DNA of 64,000 nucleotides from Herbaspirillum sp. SJZ106 (GCF_006715495.1 NZ_VFNI01000001.1:558001-622000); one strand, 5' to 3'. Shown: positions 55,748-64,000, counted from the stretch's first letter. Made by a program: numbers and translations. Notes: generated by a model not told the origin, from the letters alone.

Positions 55748-57055
55748 TTACACCCGAACTTCAGAGCGTCTGGCCGACCTCGCCAGGCCGGTCACCGCAG
55801 GCGCGGTTTCGCGCATGGAAAGGGCGCAACAGACGGAAATGACGCCAAGTGCCGAAAACATCAAGGCGGGGCCGATCCAGCCGGTCACGCCATACAGTGC
55901 CGTGGCAATCAAGGGCAGCAGGCCGGCGACCAGCGAGGCGCCGTTGTAGCCCAGCGAAATGCCGGAAGAGCGCACATTGGCGGGGAACTGCTCGGAGAAC
56001 CAGCTCGATTCCACCGCGAAGATCGGGTCGTGGCTCAACAGCAGCGACAGCGCGATCGCGGTGATGACCATGATGACCGAGCCGGTGTTGATCAGCATGA
56101 ACATCGGGATGCCAAAGGCGATGGTGAACAGCGCGCCCAGCATGAACACCGGGCGGCGGCCGATCCGGTCGCTCAGGGCGCCATAGATCAGGTGGCTCAC
56201 CAGGCCCAGGGCCGAGCCGATCAGCGTGCCCCAGAGCACCTGTTTGGTGGTGGCCACTTGCGCCAGCACCACGTACGACAGCATGAAGCTGGTGGTGATG
56301 TAGTAGCCGCCGGTTTCGGCCAGGCGCGCGCCGATGATCTTCAGAATAGAACGCCAGTCGTTGCGGATCACCTCCAGCGCCGGTTGCCTGACCAGTTTCT
56401 GCTCGGCCTTGGCCGCTTCGAACTCGGGCGACTCTTCCACGTTCATGCGGATGAACATGCCGACCGCCACCATCACGAAGGACACCAGGAACGGCGCGCG
56501 CCACACCCAGTCGCCCTCGAACAACTCGCCCGACAGCAGGAACGCGCCATTGGCCAGCAGCAGCCCCATCGGGATGCCGATCTGCGGCACCGCGCCGAAG
56601 TAGCCGCGCCGTTCCGGCGGCGCATGCTCGCACGCCATCAGTACCGCGCCGCCCCATTCCGCGCCGAAGCCGATGCCTTGCACCATGCGCAGGATAATCA
56701 GCAGGATCGGCGCAATCACGCCGGCCTGTTCATACGTCGGCAGCGCCCCGATCAGGACTGTGGCCATGCCCATCGCCACCAGCGACCACAGCAGCACCGC
56801 CTTGCGGCCGACGCGATCGCCATAGTGCCCGGCCAGATAGCCGCCCAGCGGACGCATCAGGAAGCCGATGGCCAGCGTGGCGAAGGAGGCCAGGATGCCG
56901 ATCAGCGGTTCCTTGGTGTGGAAGAACACCTTGCCGAAATAAGCGGCGGCGGCCGTGCCGTAGATGAAGAAGTCGTAGCTCTCTACGGCCGAGCCGATCA
57001 TGGAGGCAAAGGCGACCTTGTTCGCCTTGCCCCCGCGTGCCTGGGGATTGCTCAT
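55748..57055 (-). CDS. MFS transporter, MHS family (module of the split transketolase)
   Basis: 435 residues, 12 predicted segments. MHS hallmarks are ASMIGSAVESYDFFIYGTAAAAYFGKVFF, GYLAGHYGDRVGRKAVLLW and RMVQGIGFGAEWGGAVLMACEHAP. The family imports organic acids, osmolytes or shikimate-like compounds with protons; the ligand is unknown. It is last in a four-gene minus-strand unit with a dehydrogenase and two transketolase subunits, so it probably imports that pathway's substrate. Confidence 0.88.
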   Translation of the reverse strand: MSNPQARGGKANKVAFASMIGSAVESYDFFIYGTAAAAYFGKVFFHTKEPLIGILASFATLAIGFLMRPLGGYLAGHYGDRVGRKAVLLWSLVAMGMATVLIGALPTYEQAGVIAPILLIILRMVQGIGFGAEWGGAVLMACEHAPPERRGYFGAVPQIGIPMGLLLANGAFLLSGELFEGDWVWRAPFLVSFVMVAVGMFIRMNVEESPEFEAAKAEQKLVRQPALEVIRNDWRSILKIIGARLAETGGYYITTSFMLSYVVLAQVATTKQVLWGTLIGSALGLVSHLIYGALSDRIGRRPVFMLGALFTIAFGIPMFMLINTGSVIMVITAIALSLLLSHDPIFAVESSWFSEQFPANVRSSGISLGYNGASLVAGLLPLIATALYGVTGWIGPALMFSALGVISVCCALSMRETAPAVTGLARSARRSEVRV

Positions 57056-57124
57056 TGTCTTGTCTCTCTGGTTGATTGTTCTGTTGCAAGGGAAGGGGGC
57101 GCATGATGGCCCCGGAATTGCTGC

Positions 57125-57967
57125 CTACTTCCAGGTCTCGATGACCCGGCTGTCGTCGAGCTGGCCCAGGCCGTTCTCGGCCGCCTGGCGGTATTTGGCA
57201 TTGGCGATCGACAGCAGCGGCACCTGCGCGCCGCATTCCTGCGCCGCGGCGGCGACCAGGTCGCTGTCCTTGACGAAGATGTTGATCGAGCTGGTGACTT
57301 CGACGTCGGTGCCGGCCAGCATGCGCGGGCCGCGGTCCGACAGCATCCAGGAACCGCCGGCGCCGTTCTCGACCAGTTCCAGCACGGCCGCCGGGTCCAG
57401 GCCCAGCGAACGCGCCAGGTTCAGGGCTTCGGCGGCGGCGACGATATGCACCGAACACAGGTGCTGGTTGACCACCTTGATGGCCTGGCCGTCGCCCAGG
57501 TTGGGGCCGGTCACGCGTACGCTGCCCATGGCGTCGAGCACCGGGCGCACGGCATCGATATCCGGTTGCGCGCCGGAAGCGAAGATCACCAGCTTGCCGG
57601 TCTTGGCGCGGGCGACGCCGCCGGTCACCGGCGCATCCACCACCTTTGCCCCGGCCGCGCGCAGGCGTTCGCCTTGTTCGCGCACGCTAGCCGGGCCGAC
57701 GGTGGACATGACGATCCAGATTTGCCCGGCCACGTCCTTGGCGTTGTCGACGACCGCGGCCAACTGCTGCGGGGTGGCGACCATCACCACCACCGCCTGC
57801 GCCCTGGGGGCGTCAGCGAAGGCGGCGACCGCGTTGATGCCGTTTTCGGCGGCGCGCGCGCGGTTGGATTCAACTACCTCGACGCCGGTCACGTCGTGCC
57901 CGGCCTGTTTGATCTGCAACGCCATGGGCAGGCCGATGGCGCCTACGCCGATGAAGGTAACGTCCAT
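57125..57967 (-). CDS. NAD(P)-dependent oxidoreductase, 3-hydroxyisobutyrate dehydrogenase family
   Basis: 280 residues. The N-terminal Rossmann fold is MDVTFIGVGAIGLPMALQIKQAGHDV. The substrate loop VVDAPVTGGVARAKTGKL and the catalytic Lys in GDGQAIKVVNQHLCSVH at about 160-165 place it in the beta-hydroxyacid dehydrogenase family (3-HIBDH, tartronate-semialdehyde reductase, L-threonate dehydrogenase relatives). The specific substrate cannot be read. It is encoded between the split transketolase and the transporter. Confidence 0.88.
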   Translation of the reverse strand: MDVTFIGVGAIGLPMALQIKQAGHDVTGVEVVESNRARAAENGINAVAAFADAPRAQAVVVMVATPQQLAAVVDNAKDVAGQIWIVMSTVGPASVREQGERLRAAGAKVVDAPVTGGVARAKTGKLVIFASGAQPDIDAVRPVLDAMGSVRVTGPNLGDGQAIKVVNQHLCSVHIVAAAEALNLARSLGLDPAAVLELVENGAGGSWMLSDRGPRMLAGTDVEVTSSINIFVKDSDLVAAAAQECGAQVPLLSIANAKYRQAAENGLGQLDDSRVIETWK

Positions 57968-57985
57968 GATGTGTTTTCCTTGTCC

Positions 57986-58987
57986 TTATTTCAGCCAGGT
58001 CTTGATGTTCCCGACCAGTACCGAGGTCGAGATGCCGTAGCGGTCGTGCAGCGTGGGCAGCGCGCCCGCATCCAGGAACTGGTCGGGCAAGGCGACATGG
58101 CGGAACTCCGGCATCACGCGCGCCATCACCAGCGCGCGCGTGACGGCCTCGCCCAGGCCGCCGATGACGCTATGGTTCTCGGCGACGATCACCAGGCGGC
58201 CCGGACGGCGGCATTGTTCAATGATGGCGGCTTCGTCCAGCGGCTTGATGGTCGGCACGTGCAGCACGCCCACGCTGGCCGAGCCGTCGTCCAGCGCCTT
58301 GGCCGCTTCCAGCGCGCGCATGGTCATCAGGCCGGAGGAAATGATCAGCACATCCTTGCCGTCGCGCAGCATCTTGGCCTTGCCCAGCTCGAACTTGTAG
58401 TCGTATTCGTCCAGCACGGCCGGCACCTTGCCGCGCAGCAGGCGCATGTAGACCGGGCCGTTGTGGGCGGCGATGGCGGGCACTGCCTGCTCGATGTCCA
58501 GCGCGTCGCAGGGATCGATCACGGTCATGTTGGGAATGGCGCGCATCATCGCCAGGTCTTCGGTGGCCTGGTGGCTGGGGCCGTAGCCGGTGGTCAGGCC
58601 GGGCAGCGCGGCGCAAATCTTCACGTTCAGGTTTTCTTCAGCGATCACCTGGTGGATGAAGTCGTAAGCGCGGCGCGTGGCGAACACCGCATAGGTGGTC
58701 GCGAACGGGATGAAGCCTTCCTTGGCCATGCCGCCGGCGGCGCCCATGAGCAGTTGCTCGGCCATGCCCATTTGGAAATAGCGCTTGGGGAAGGCCTGCG
58801 CGAAGATGTGCAGGTCGGTGTACTTGGACAGGTCGGCGGTCATGCCCACGATATTCTGGCGGCGTTCGGCTTCCGCCACGAGGGCATGGCCAAACGGGGC
58901 CGGACGGGTCGGCTGGTCGTCGCCGGCGATCGAGGCGATCATCGCCGAGGTCGTCAGGCGCGGCTTCTTTTCAGTAACGGCGTTCAT
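57986..58987 (-). CDS. Transketolase-like protein, C-terminal (PYR/TKC) subunit
   Basis: 333 residues covering the pyrimidine-binding and C-terminal domains of transketolase: KYTDLHIFAQAFPKRYFQMGMAEQLLMGAAGGMAKEG with the conserved Glu, FATTYAVFATRRAYDFI, GLTTGYGPSHQATEDLAMMRAIPNMTV and GLMTMRALEAAKAL. It pairs with the next gene to form a split heteromeric enzyme. Its ATG shares one base with the partner's stop (TGATG), ensuring coupled translation. Confidence 0.92.
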   Translation of the reverse strand: MNAVTEKKPRLTTSAMIASIAGDDQPTRPAPFGHALVAEAERRQNIVGMTADLSKYTDLHIFAQAFPKRYFQMGMAEQLLMGAAGGMAKEGFIPFATTYAVFATRRAYDFIHQVIAEENLNVKICAALPGLTTGYGPSHQATEDLAMMRAIPNMTVIDPCDALDIEQAVPAIAAHNGPVYMRLLRGKVPAVLDEYDYKFELGKAKMLRDGKDVLIISSGLMTMRALEAAKALDDGSASVGVLHVPTIKPLDEAAIIEQCRRPGRLVIVAENHSVIGGLGEAVTRALVMARVMPEFRHVALPDQFLDAGALPTLHDRYGISTSVLVGNIKTWLK

Positions 58988-59859
58988 CAACGTTCTCCCT
59001 TCGCATGGTTTTCATCGAGCACCGCAATGGCCTGTTGCCATTCCTGCGGATCCACCCGGATAAAGTGGTTTTTCTCGCGCGTCTCAAGGAAAGGCACGCC
59101 TTTGCCCATCAGCGTGTCGCACAGGATCACGCGCGGCTTGGCTTCGGCCAGAGCGCGGCAGCGGTCGAAGGCGGCGACCACGGCCTGCAGGTCATTGCCG
59201 TTGACGCGCTCCACGTGCCAGCCAAACGACTGCCACTTGTCGGCCAATGGCTCGAAGCCGAGGATTTCGTTGGAGTTGCCGTCGGCCTGCTGGCGGTTGA
59301 TGTCCACCAGGTTGATCAGGTTGGACAGGCCGTGGTGCGAGGCCGACAGCGCGGCTTCCCATACCGCGCCTTCATCCAGCTCGCCGTCGGACATCGAGTT
59401 GTAGACGAAGGCGGGGTTGTTCTTCAACTGCAGGCCCAGCGCCATGCCGACCGCGATGGTCAGCCCCTGGCCCAGCGAGCCGCCGGAAATTTCCATGCCG
59501 GGGGTGTAGGTCGCCATGCCGGACATGGGCAGCCGGCTGTCATCGGAACCGTAGGTTTCCAGTTCTTCTTCAGGGATGATGCCGGCTTCGATCAGCGCGG
59601 CGTAGCAGGCGATCGCATAGTGGCCGTGGGAAAGGAGAAAACGGTCGCGGCCTTCCCATTCCGGTTCGTCCGGACGGTAGGTCATCGCATGGCAAAAAGC
59701 GGTGGCGAGCACGTCGGACCAGCCCAGCGCCTGGCCGATGTAGCCCTGGCCCTGGACTTCGCCCATGCGCAGGGCGAAGCGGCGGATGCGATAAGCGCGG
59801 TGCGCGAGTGTTGCCAGCGCCGGGGCGTGCGCCGGCCCGGCGGTTGCCGAAGTCATCAT
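58987..59859 (-). CDS. Transketolase-like protein, N-terminal (ThDP-binding) subunit
   Basis: 290 residues with the thiamine-diphosphate domain: GYIGQALGWSDVLATAFCHAMTY, RDRFLLSHGHYAIACYAALIEAG, SGGSLGQGLTIAVGMALGLQL, and the ThDP-Mg motif SDGELDEGAVWEAALSASHHGLSNLINLVDIN. CAGGAGACAGTC precedes two adjacent ATGs (59859 or 59856). First gene of the four-gene operon, divergent from a LysR regulator. Split transketolases often serve specialised sugar or sugar-acid catabolism rather than the pentose phosphate pathway. Confidence 0.92.
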   Translation of the reverse strand: MMTSATAGPAHAPALATLAHRAYRIRRFALRMGEVQGQGYIGQALGWSDVLATAFCHAMTYRPDEPEWEGRDRFLLSHGHYAIACYAALIEAGIIPEEELETYGSDDSRLPMSGMATYTPGMEISGGSLGQGLTIAVGMALGLQLKNNPAFVYNSMSDGELDEGAVWEAALSASHHGLSNLINLVDINRQQADGNSNEILGFEPLADKWQSFGWHVERVNGNDLQAVVAAFDRCRALAEAKPRVILCDTLMGKGVPFLETREKNHFIRVDPQEWQQAIAVLDENHAKGER

Positions 59860-60008
59860 GACTGTCTCCTGTAGGAAGGGAATCAGGTTGTTGCCGGGCC
59901 AACGTTATTACGTTCTTATGTTCTCAATTCACCAATCGTTGAGCCCGTGGGAATCGGTGCTACTCTAGCGAGGGATTTTTGCTGAGACAAAAGAAAAAAA
60001 CTCAGTAT

Positions 60009-60029
60009 TTAATGAATCAAGTTCACTAA
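60009..60029. promoter_or_regulatory. LysR-type operator overlapping the regulator's start codon
   Basis: TTAATGAA-N5-TTCACTAA is an inverted repeat with 7 of 8 matching positions. A second half-site, TTCACCAA, lies at 59928-59935 towards the transketolase operon. Fits autorepression plus control of the divergent operon. Confidence 0.5.
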
Positions 60030-60925
60030 TGAATACTTTCCGTAAAGTACCTTTGCCGTTTGTGCGGATCTTCGAGGCAGCCGGGCGTTCGCTCTCGTTC
60101 GCGGCGGCGGCCCAGGAACTGAACCTCACGCCCAGCGCCGTCAGCCATTCCATTCGCAAGCTGGAGGAGATGATCGCGGTCAAGCTGTTCCAGCGCAGCA
60201 CGAGGGAAGTCAGGCTGACGCGGGAGGGCATGCAGTTGCTGGAGCATGTGCAGCGCGGCATCGATGAAATGCAGCGCGGCTTCGCCATCGTGACCAATGA
60301 GGCGCGCAGTCCCTTGCACCTGCATTCGGCTCCCAGTTTTGCCACGCAATGGCTATTGCCCCGGCTGGCCAGCTTTGTCCGCGAATATCCCGATATTGAC
60401 CTGCAGGTGTCGGCCAGCACCGAATATGCGCGTTTCGATGACGACTTCGACCTGGATATCGTCTACGGCGATCCGCGCTCGTCGCCGCACGAATCGATCC
60501 CCCTGGCGGTCGAAGGCCTGGCGCCGCTGTGTTCGCCGGAGCTGGCGCGGCAGATCCGGTCGCCGCAAGACTTGTACCGCCTTCCGCTGATCCAGTGCGC
60601 GGTGCAGCGGTTTCAATGGAAAGGGTGGTTCGAGGCCAATGAGCTGGCGGCGCCGGCCCACTACGGCTTGCGATTCGATCGCAGTTCGATGGCCATCGCC
60701 GCCGCGGTGGACGGGCTTGGCGTGGTGCTGGAGTCGACCTTGATGGCCGAACGCGAACTTGCCGCCGGCAAGCTGGTCAGGCCGCTGTCGGGCACGCGCG
60801 AAGTGAAATACATCGGCCACTATCTGGCCTATCCGCGCCGCCAGCATCACCACGAGGGCTTCGAGACGTTCAGGGGGGGGCTGCTCGGCCAGCTGGGCCT
60901 GGCGGACGGGCCGCAGTCTCAATAA
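60029..60925 (+). CDS. LysR-family regulator (GcvA-like) of the split-transketolase operon
   Basis: 298 residues. The HTH is LPFVRIFEAAGRSLSFAAAAQELNLTPSAVSHSIRKLEEMIAVKLFQRSTREVRLTREG. The effector domain of the GcvA subgroup includes LHLHSAPSFATQWLLPRLASFVREYPDIDLQVSASTEYARFDDDFDLDIVYGD. It is divergent from the transketolase-dehydrogenase-transporter operon across 169 bp with repeat half-sites, so it is the likely pathway-specific regulator. Its 3' end overlaps the convergent TonB receptor gene by 7 bp. Confidence 0.9.
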   Translation: MNTFRKVPLPFVRIFEAAGRSLSFAAAAQELNLTPSAVSHSIRKLEEMIAVKLFQRSTREVRLTREGMQLLEHVQRGIDEMQRGFAIVTNEARSPLHLHSAPSFATQWLLPRLASFVREYPDIDLQVSASTEYARFDDDFDLDIVYGDPRSSPHESIPLAVEGLAPLCSPELARQIRSPQDLYRLPLIQCAVQRFQWKGWFEANELAAPAHYGLRFDRSSMAIAAAVDGLGVVLESTLMAERELAAGKLVRPLSGTREVKYIGHYLAYPRRQHHHEGFETFRGGLLGQLGLADGPQSQ

Positions 60926-62997
60926 CGATATCCCAGCGTCAGCATGACGGTACGGTCATCTCCCAGCGCTACCGCGCGCGCCAGGCCGCCGGTGTAGTAC
61001 GCGGTATTGAACAGGTTCTTCACGTTCAGCGCCGCGCGCCAGCGTTCGGCGTTGTAGGCCGCGCCGATGTCGGCCAGCACGTAGCCGGGCAGGGTGTAGC
61101 CGTTGGTACGCACCATGCTCTGGCCGCGCACCCCGCCGTTGAGCTCCCAGCCGTTGAGCGCGCCCCTGAAGCGGTAGCGGCCACTGGCGTTGACGGTGTG
61201 GCGCGGCACGTTGTCGAGCCATTGCCCGGTGGCGATGGAGGCGTTGCCCAGATTGTCGGCGGTGATCGCGGCGGTGTAGGAGTAGCCGGCCATGACGCTC
61301 AATCCGTTGCTCAAATCGCTGGCGAGGCTGATTTCGCCGCCTTGCGAGCGCTGGTTGCTGGCGATCTTGAAATTGGTATTGGCGGGATCGTTGCTGAGCA
61401 CGTTGTTGCGGCGCAGGTCGAAGACGGCGACGTTGAGGCTGGTGCGTCCCTGGTCGAGGTCGAACTTGACGCCGGCTTCCCATTGCTTGCCGCTTTCAGG
61501 CTGGAAGGTGGCGCCGGCCGACGAGGTGCCGGTGTTGGGGTTGAACGAGGTGGTATAGCTCAGGTACGGCCGCACGCCGGGCAGCACTTCGACCATCAGC
61601 GCCGCCGAGCCGGTGGTGGCCGACGCCGGGGTGTCGGTGTGGACGCGGGTGAGCCGGTTGTCGGAATAGGTCGAGATGATGTCGTGGCGCAGGCCGGCCA
61701 GCAATTGCCAGCGCTGGCCGAAGGTGATCGTGTCGCGCAGGTAGAGGCCGGTGTCGCGCACCGAGGTCGAGGTCTTGGTGTTGGGCGTGGCGGGGCAGGT
61801 GACGCGGGTGTACAGCGGGTTGTACAGGTTCAGCGCGGGCACCGAGCAGTTGTAGGAGGTGGCGTCTTCGCGCGAGTTCATGTAGTCGGTGCCGAAGGTC
61901 AGCGCATGCTTGCCGAAGCCGGTGCTGACGCTTTTCTGCAGGTTGGTGTCCATGACGAAGGTCTGGCCTTCGAAGGTCTGGTCGGTGGCGGTGCGGGTTT
62001 CGGTGGCGCCGGTGGCGGTGGAGACGTTGTTGACGACGAACTGGCCGCTCATGCTGAACTGCTGCCAGCGCAGGTTGTGGTGCAGGCTCCAGCCATCGTC
62101 GAAGCGGTGGGTCAGGGTATAGCCGAGGCGGGTTTCGGTGGCGTTGTAGGGGCGGGCCGAGGGTTCGCCGGTAAACAGCGAACGCGGCAGGCTGCCGTTC
62201 CTGTTGCTGTAGATCGAACCGTACAGCGGCAAGCCTTGCTGGCGCACGTAGCTGCGCTCCTGGAAGCTGGTCAGGATGGTGAAGTCGGTACGCGGGCCCA
62301 GGTCCAGCGACAGCGATGGCGCGATGTAACGGCTTTTGGACCAGACATGGTCGGTCGCATCGTTGCTGTTGGCGATGAGGCCGTTGATGCGGAAGGCCTG
62401 CTTGCCGTTCTCGGACAGCGATTTGTTCAGGTCCACCGTGGCCTGGCGGAAATCATGGCTGCCCACGGTCACGTCGGCATTGGCGAAATCTTCGCCCTGG
62501 GGCCGTTTGCTGACCATGTTGACCAACCCGCCCGGCAGGACTTGCCCATACAGCAGCGATCCCGGCCCCTTGAGCACTTCCAGTTGCTCCAGGCCGGACA
62601 GTTGCTCGGCGACGCGGCTGGATGTGGTGGTGCGCAAACCGTCGAGATAGAGCGAATCGGATGCGACCTGGCCGCGGATGATGAAGTCGTCCCAGCCGCG
62701 CCGGCCGTATTGGCCCGATACCACGCCGGGCACGTTCTTGAGGGCGTCGGCGATGGTCACCGCCTGCTGGCTGTCCAGCAGCGCGCGGGTGACGACCGTG
62801 ATCGATTGCGGCGTTTGCGCCAGCGGCGTGTCGGACTTGTTGACCTGGGCGCGCTTGGCCTTGAAGCCGCTGGGGTTGTCGCCGTCGGCGCTCACGTTGA
62901 CGGTGGGCAATTGCGTATCGGTTGTTTGGGCGGCGGCGAGCAAAGGCGGGAATGCGAGCAAAATGGCCACGGAGCCGCGGGAAAGCGAGGAGAGCAT
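60919..62997 (-). CDS. TonB-dependent siderophore receptor
   Basis: 692-residue outer-membrane receptor. A signal peptide ends near LAAAQT. The plug domain (about 55-165) has QTPQSITVVTRALLDSQQAVTIADALKNVPGVV, GRRGWDDFIIRGQ and LEVLKGPGSLLYGQVLPGGLVNMVSKRP. The 22-strand barrel ends with the outer-membrane insertion signal LTLGYRY (terminal aromatic). No N-terminal signalling domain precedes the plug, so it is not a FecA-type transducer. The ligand is probably a ferric hydroxamate or similar siderophore, not determinable here. Confidence 0.92.
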   Translation of the reverse strand: MLSSLSRGSVAILLAFPPLLAAAQTTDTQLPTVNVSADGDNPSGFKAKRAQVNKSDTPLAQTPQSITVVTRALLDSQQAVTIADALKNVPGVVSGQYGRRGWDDFIIRGQVASDSLYLDGLRTTTSSRVAEQLSGLEQLEVLKGPGSLLYGQVLPGGLVNMVSKRPQGEDFANADVTVGSHDFRQATVDLNKSLSENGKQAFRINGLIANSNDATDHVWSKSRYIAPSLSLDLGPRTDFTILTSFQERSYVRQQGLPLYGSIYSNRNGSLPRSLFTGEPSARPYNATETRLGYTLTHRFDDGWSLHHNLRWQQFSMSGQFVVNNVSTATGATETRTATDQTFEGQTFVMDTNLQKSVSTGFGKHALTFGTDYMNSREDATSYNCSVPALNLYNPLYTRVTCPATPNTKTSTSVRDTGLYLRDTITFGQRWQLLAGLRHDIISTYSDNRLTRVHTDTPASATTGSAALMVEVLPGVRPYLSYTTSFNPNTGTSSAGATFQPESGKQWEAGVKFDLDQGRTSLNVAVFDLRRNNVLSNDPANTNFKIASNQRSQGGEISLASDLSNGLSVMAGYSYTAAITADNLGNASIATGQWLDNVPRHTVNASGRYRFRGALNGWELNGGVRGQSMVRTNGYTLPGYVLADIGAAYNAERWRAALNVKNLFNTAYYTGGLARAVALGDDRTVMLTLGYRY

Positions 62998-63006
62998 ATT
63001 TTAGTG

Positions 63007-63025
63007 AATAGGAATTGTTATTATT
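63007..63025 (-). promoter_or_regulatory. Possible Fur box of the siderophore receptor
   Basis: AATAATAACAATTCCTATT on the receptor strand, 10-28 bp before its start codon, matches 12 of 19 positions of the Fur consensus GATAATGATAATCATTATC. Confidence 0.4.
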
Positions 63026-63262
63026 TATGTTATCTCATTAATGTGCGACGCAACAAATATTTACAAATTTCTGGCATCGGCCGAACCTGATGCAGCCAGT
63101 CGGCCGGAGATGCGTCGCAGCATCCTTGCCCGGAAGCCGTCGCCTTTCGGGTGAATGTCCCGGGAGCGCCTGTCCCATCCGTATCCGAAGTGATGGCGCT
63201 TCATCATTCCGCATCAAATTTTTCATCTCAAATTAGTTTGCCAAACGATTTTTTCGCTGTTA

Positions 63263-63284
63263 CTTTTGGAACCGGTTCCAAAAG
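63263..63284. promoter_or_regulatory. Perfect 22-bp palindrome: LacI-family operator
   Basis: The core TTTTGGAACCGGTTCCAAAA, with one further matching C/G on each side, is perfectly symmetric about CCGG. It has the AACCGGTT centre known for PtxS-type regulators (TGAAACCGGTTTCA). It lies just before the LacI-family gene, so it probably mediates autoregulation. Confidence 0.78.
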
Positions 63285-63372
63285 ATTCAAATAAATGAGC
63301 AGCCCGGAACCCGGGAAGTACAAATCGACCGATAACGATCCTCTGATTTGGCGGGCAATAGTGAGACAAAGC

Positions 63373-64000
63373 ATGAAGACCGGCACCGACCGGGTCACCA
63401 TCGCGCAGGTTGCGCGTGAGGCCGGCGTGTCGAAAACCAGCGTATCCAGATTTCTCGGCGGCGAGTTCGACGCGCTGTCGGCGCGCCTGCGCGACCAGAT
63501 CGGCAAGACCATCGCCCGTCTCGGCTACCAGCCCAGCCAGATGGCGCGCGGCCTCAAGGGCGGGCGTACCCGGCTGATCGGCATGCTGGTGGCCGACATC
63601 CTCAATCCGTATTCGGTGGCGGTGCTGCACGGCGCCGAAGCCGCGTGCCAGAAATATGGCTACACGCTCATGCTGTGCAATACCGGCAACGACGAGCAGC
63701 GCGAGAAGCAGTCGCTGGCGGCGCTGCATTCCTACAGCGTGGAGGGCCTGCTGTTCAATACGCAGGGACGCAATGTGACGCCGCTCAAGGAACTGGGGCA
63801 GGCCGCGTTTCCGGTGGTGCTGCTGGACCGTCGTGTCGAAGGTTGCGATTTCGACCTGGTCGGCCTGGATAACGTCGGCGCGGCGCAACTGGCCACGCGC
63901 CATTTGCTGGAGCAGGGCTATACCGATATCGCCCTGGTAGTGCAGCCATTGCACGGCGTGAGTTCGCGCCAGGGGCGCCAGGCGGGATTTCTGCAGGCGA
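63373..64000 (+). CDS. LacI-family regulator, PtxS/KdgR-like (3' end off the window)
   Basis: At least 209 residues before the right edge. The HTH is DRVTIAQVAREAGVSKTSVSRFLGGEFDALSARLRDQI with the hinge-helix LGYQPSQMARGLKGGRTRLIGMLV. The periplasmic-binding-like effector domain starts at ADILNPYSVAVLHGAEAACQKYGYTLMLCNTGNDEQRE, the pattern of 2-ketogluconate/2-keto-3-deoxygluconate regulators. The frame is also open from an ATG at 63295, but that start would sit directly on the palindrome at 63263-63284, so I prefer 63373. Its target genes lie beyond the window. Confidence 0.85.
   Translation, partial: MKTGTDRVTIAQVAREAGVSKTSVSRFLGGEFDALSARLRDQIGKTIARLGYQPSQMARGLKGGRTRLIGMLVADILNPYSVAVLHGAEAACQKYGYTLMLCNTGNDEQREKQSLAALHSYSVEGLLFNTQGRNVTPLKELGQAAFPVVLLDRRVEGCDFDLVGLDNVGAAQLATRHLLEQGYTDIALVVQPLHGVSSRQGRQAGFLQA

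Overview
The window is a GC-rich (about 63% by eye) chromosomal segment of a betaproteobacterium. Protein sequences and gene order fit Burkholderiales, most likely Oxalobacteraceae and possibly Herbaspirillum. This assignment is inferred from family recognition alone; no search was run. The segment looks like ordinary chromosome with a rich regulatory and catabolic load. I see no prophage, integrase, transposase, plasmid functions or CRISPR array.

Layout. 1-4.8 kb: a conserved block with mltD (cut by the left edge), gloB, a methyltransferase, rnhA, dnaQ and tRNA-Val. 5-11.4 kb: a TctD/TctE-type two-component system divergent from an NMT1/SsuA-type ABC importer with two tandem paralogous binding proteins. 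11.4-16.8 kb: a drug-efflux MFS protein, a second TctDE-like two-component pair, a small protein coupled to a lipoprotein with a SecD-P1-like domain, and a DUF1345 membrane protein. 16.9-20.7 kb: an mgtA-type Mg2+ P-ATPase with a very long leader region, and a small membrane protein. 21-27.9 kb: PBP4, two TPM-domain proteins with LemA, pyrF, pncC, pgpA and thiL. 28.4-36 kb: malic enzyme MaeB, then an MHS-family dicarboxylate/2-oxoglutarate-type transporter with a strong sigma-54 promoter and a DctB/DctD pair. 36-41 kb: a three-lipoprotein operon (CsgG-like, DUF4810, DUF799/GNA1162), tRNA-Leu, a KimA-like permease and a surface-adhesin-E-like protein. 41.3-46 kb: tartrate/D-malate dehydrogenase, hexose-6-phosphate mutarotase, a secreted GH5 glycosidase and a DmlR-like LysR regulator. 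46-55.7 kb: a ModE-N/PBP one-component regulator divergent from an OxlT-like oxalate/formate antiporter, then the soluble NAD-dependent formate dehydrogenase operon fdsGBA-fdhD-fdsD. 55.7-61 kb: a catabolic module (MHS transporter, 3-hydroxyisobutyrate-dehydrogenase-like enzyme, split transketolase) with a divergent LysR regulator. 61-64 kb: a TonB-dependent siderophore receptor and a PtxS/KdgR-like LacI regulator cut by the right edge.

How it works together. The recurring theme is uptake and oxidation of small organic acids. A dicarboxylate sensor (DctBD) sits beside a sigma-54 promoter for an MHS transporter, next to malic enzyme. Tartrate/malate dehydrogenase sits near a DmlR-like regulator. 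An oxalate/formate exchanger precedes formate dehydrogenase, which would turn formate into CO2 and NADH. The split-transketolase module probably handles an unidentified sugar or sugar acid.

The most informative non-coding signals are the -24/-12 promoter with an upstream palindrome at 30.93-31.06 kb, an AT-rich palindrome beside the ModE-like regulator (47.15 kb), tandem PhoP-box-like hexamers 570 bp upstream of mgtA (20.2 kb), two different REP-type elements (10.34 and 54.37 kb), and a perfect 22-bp LacI-type operator (63.26 kb).
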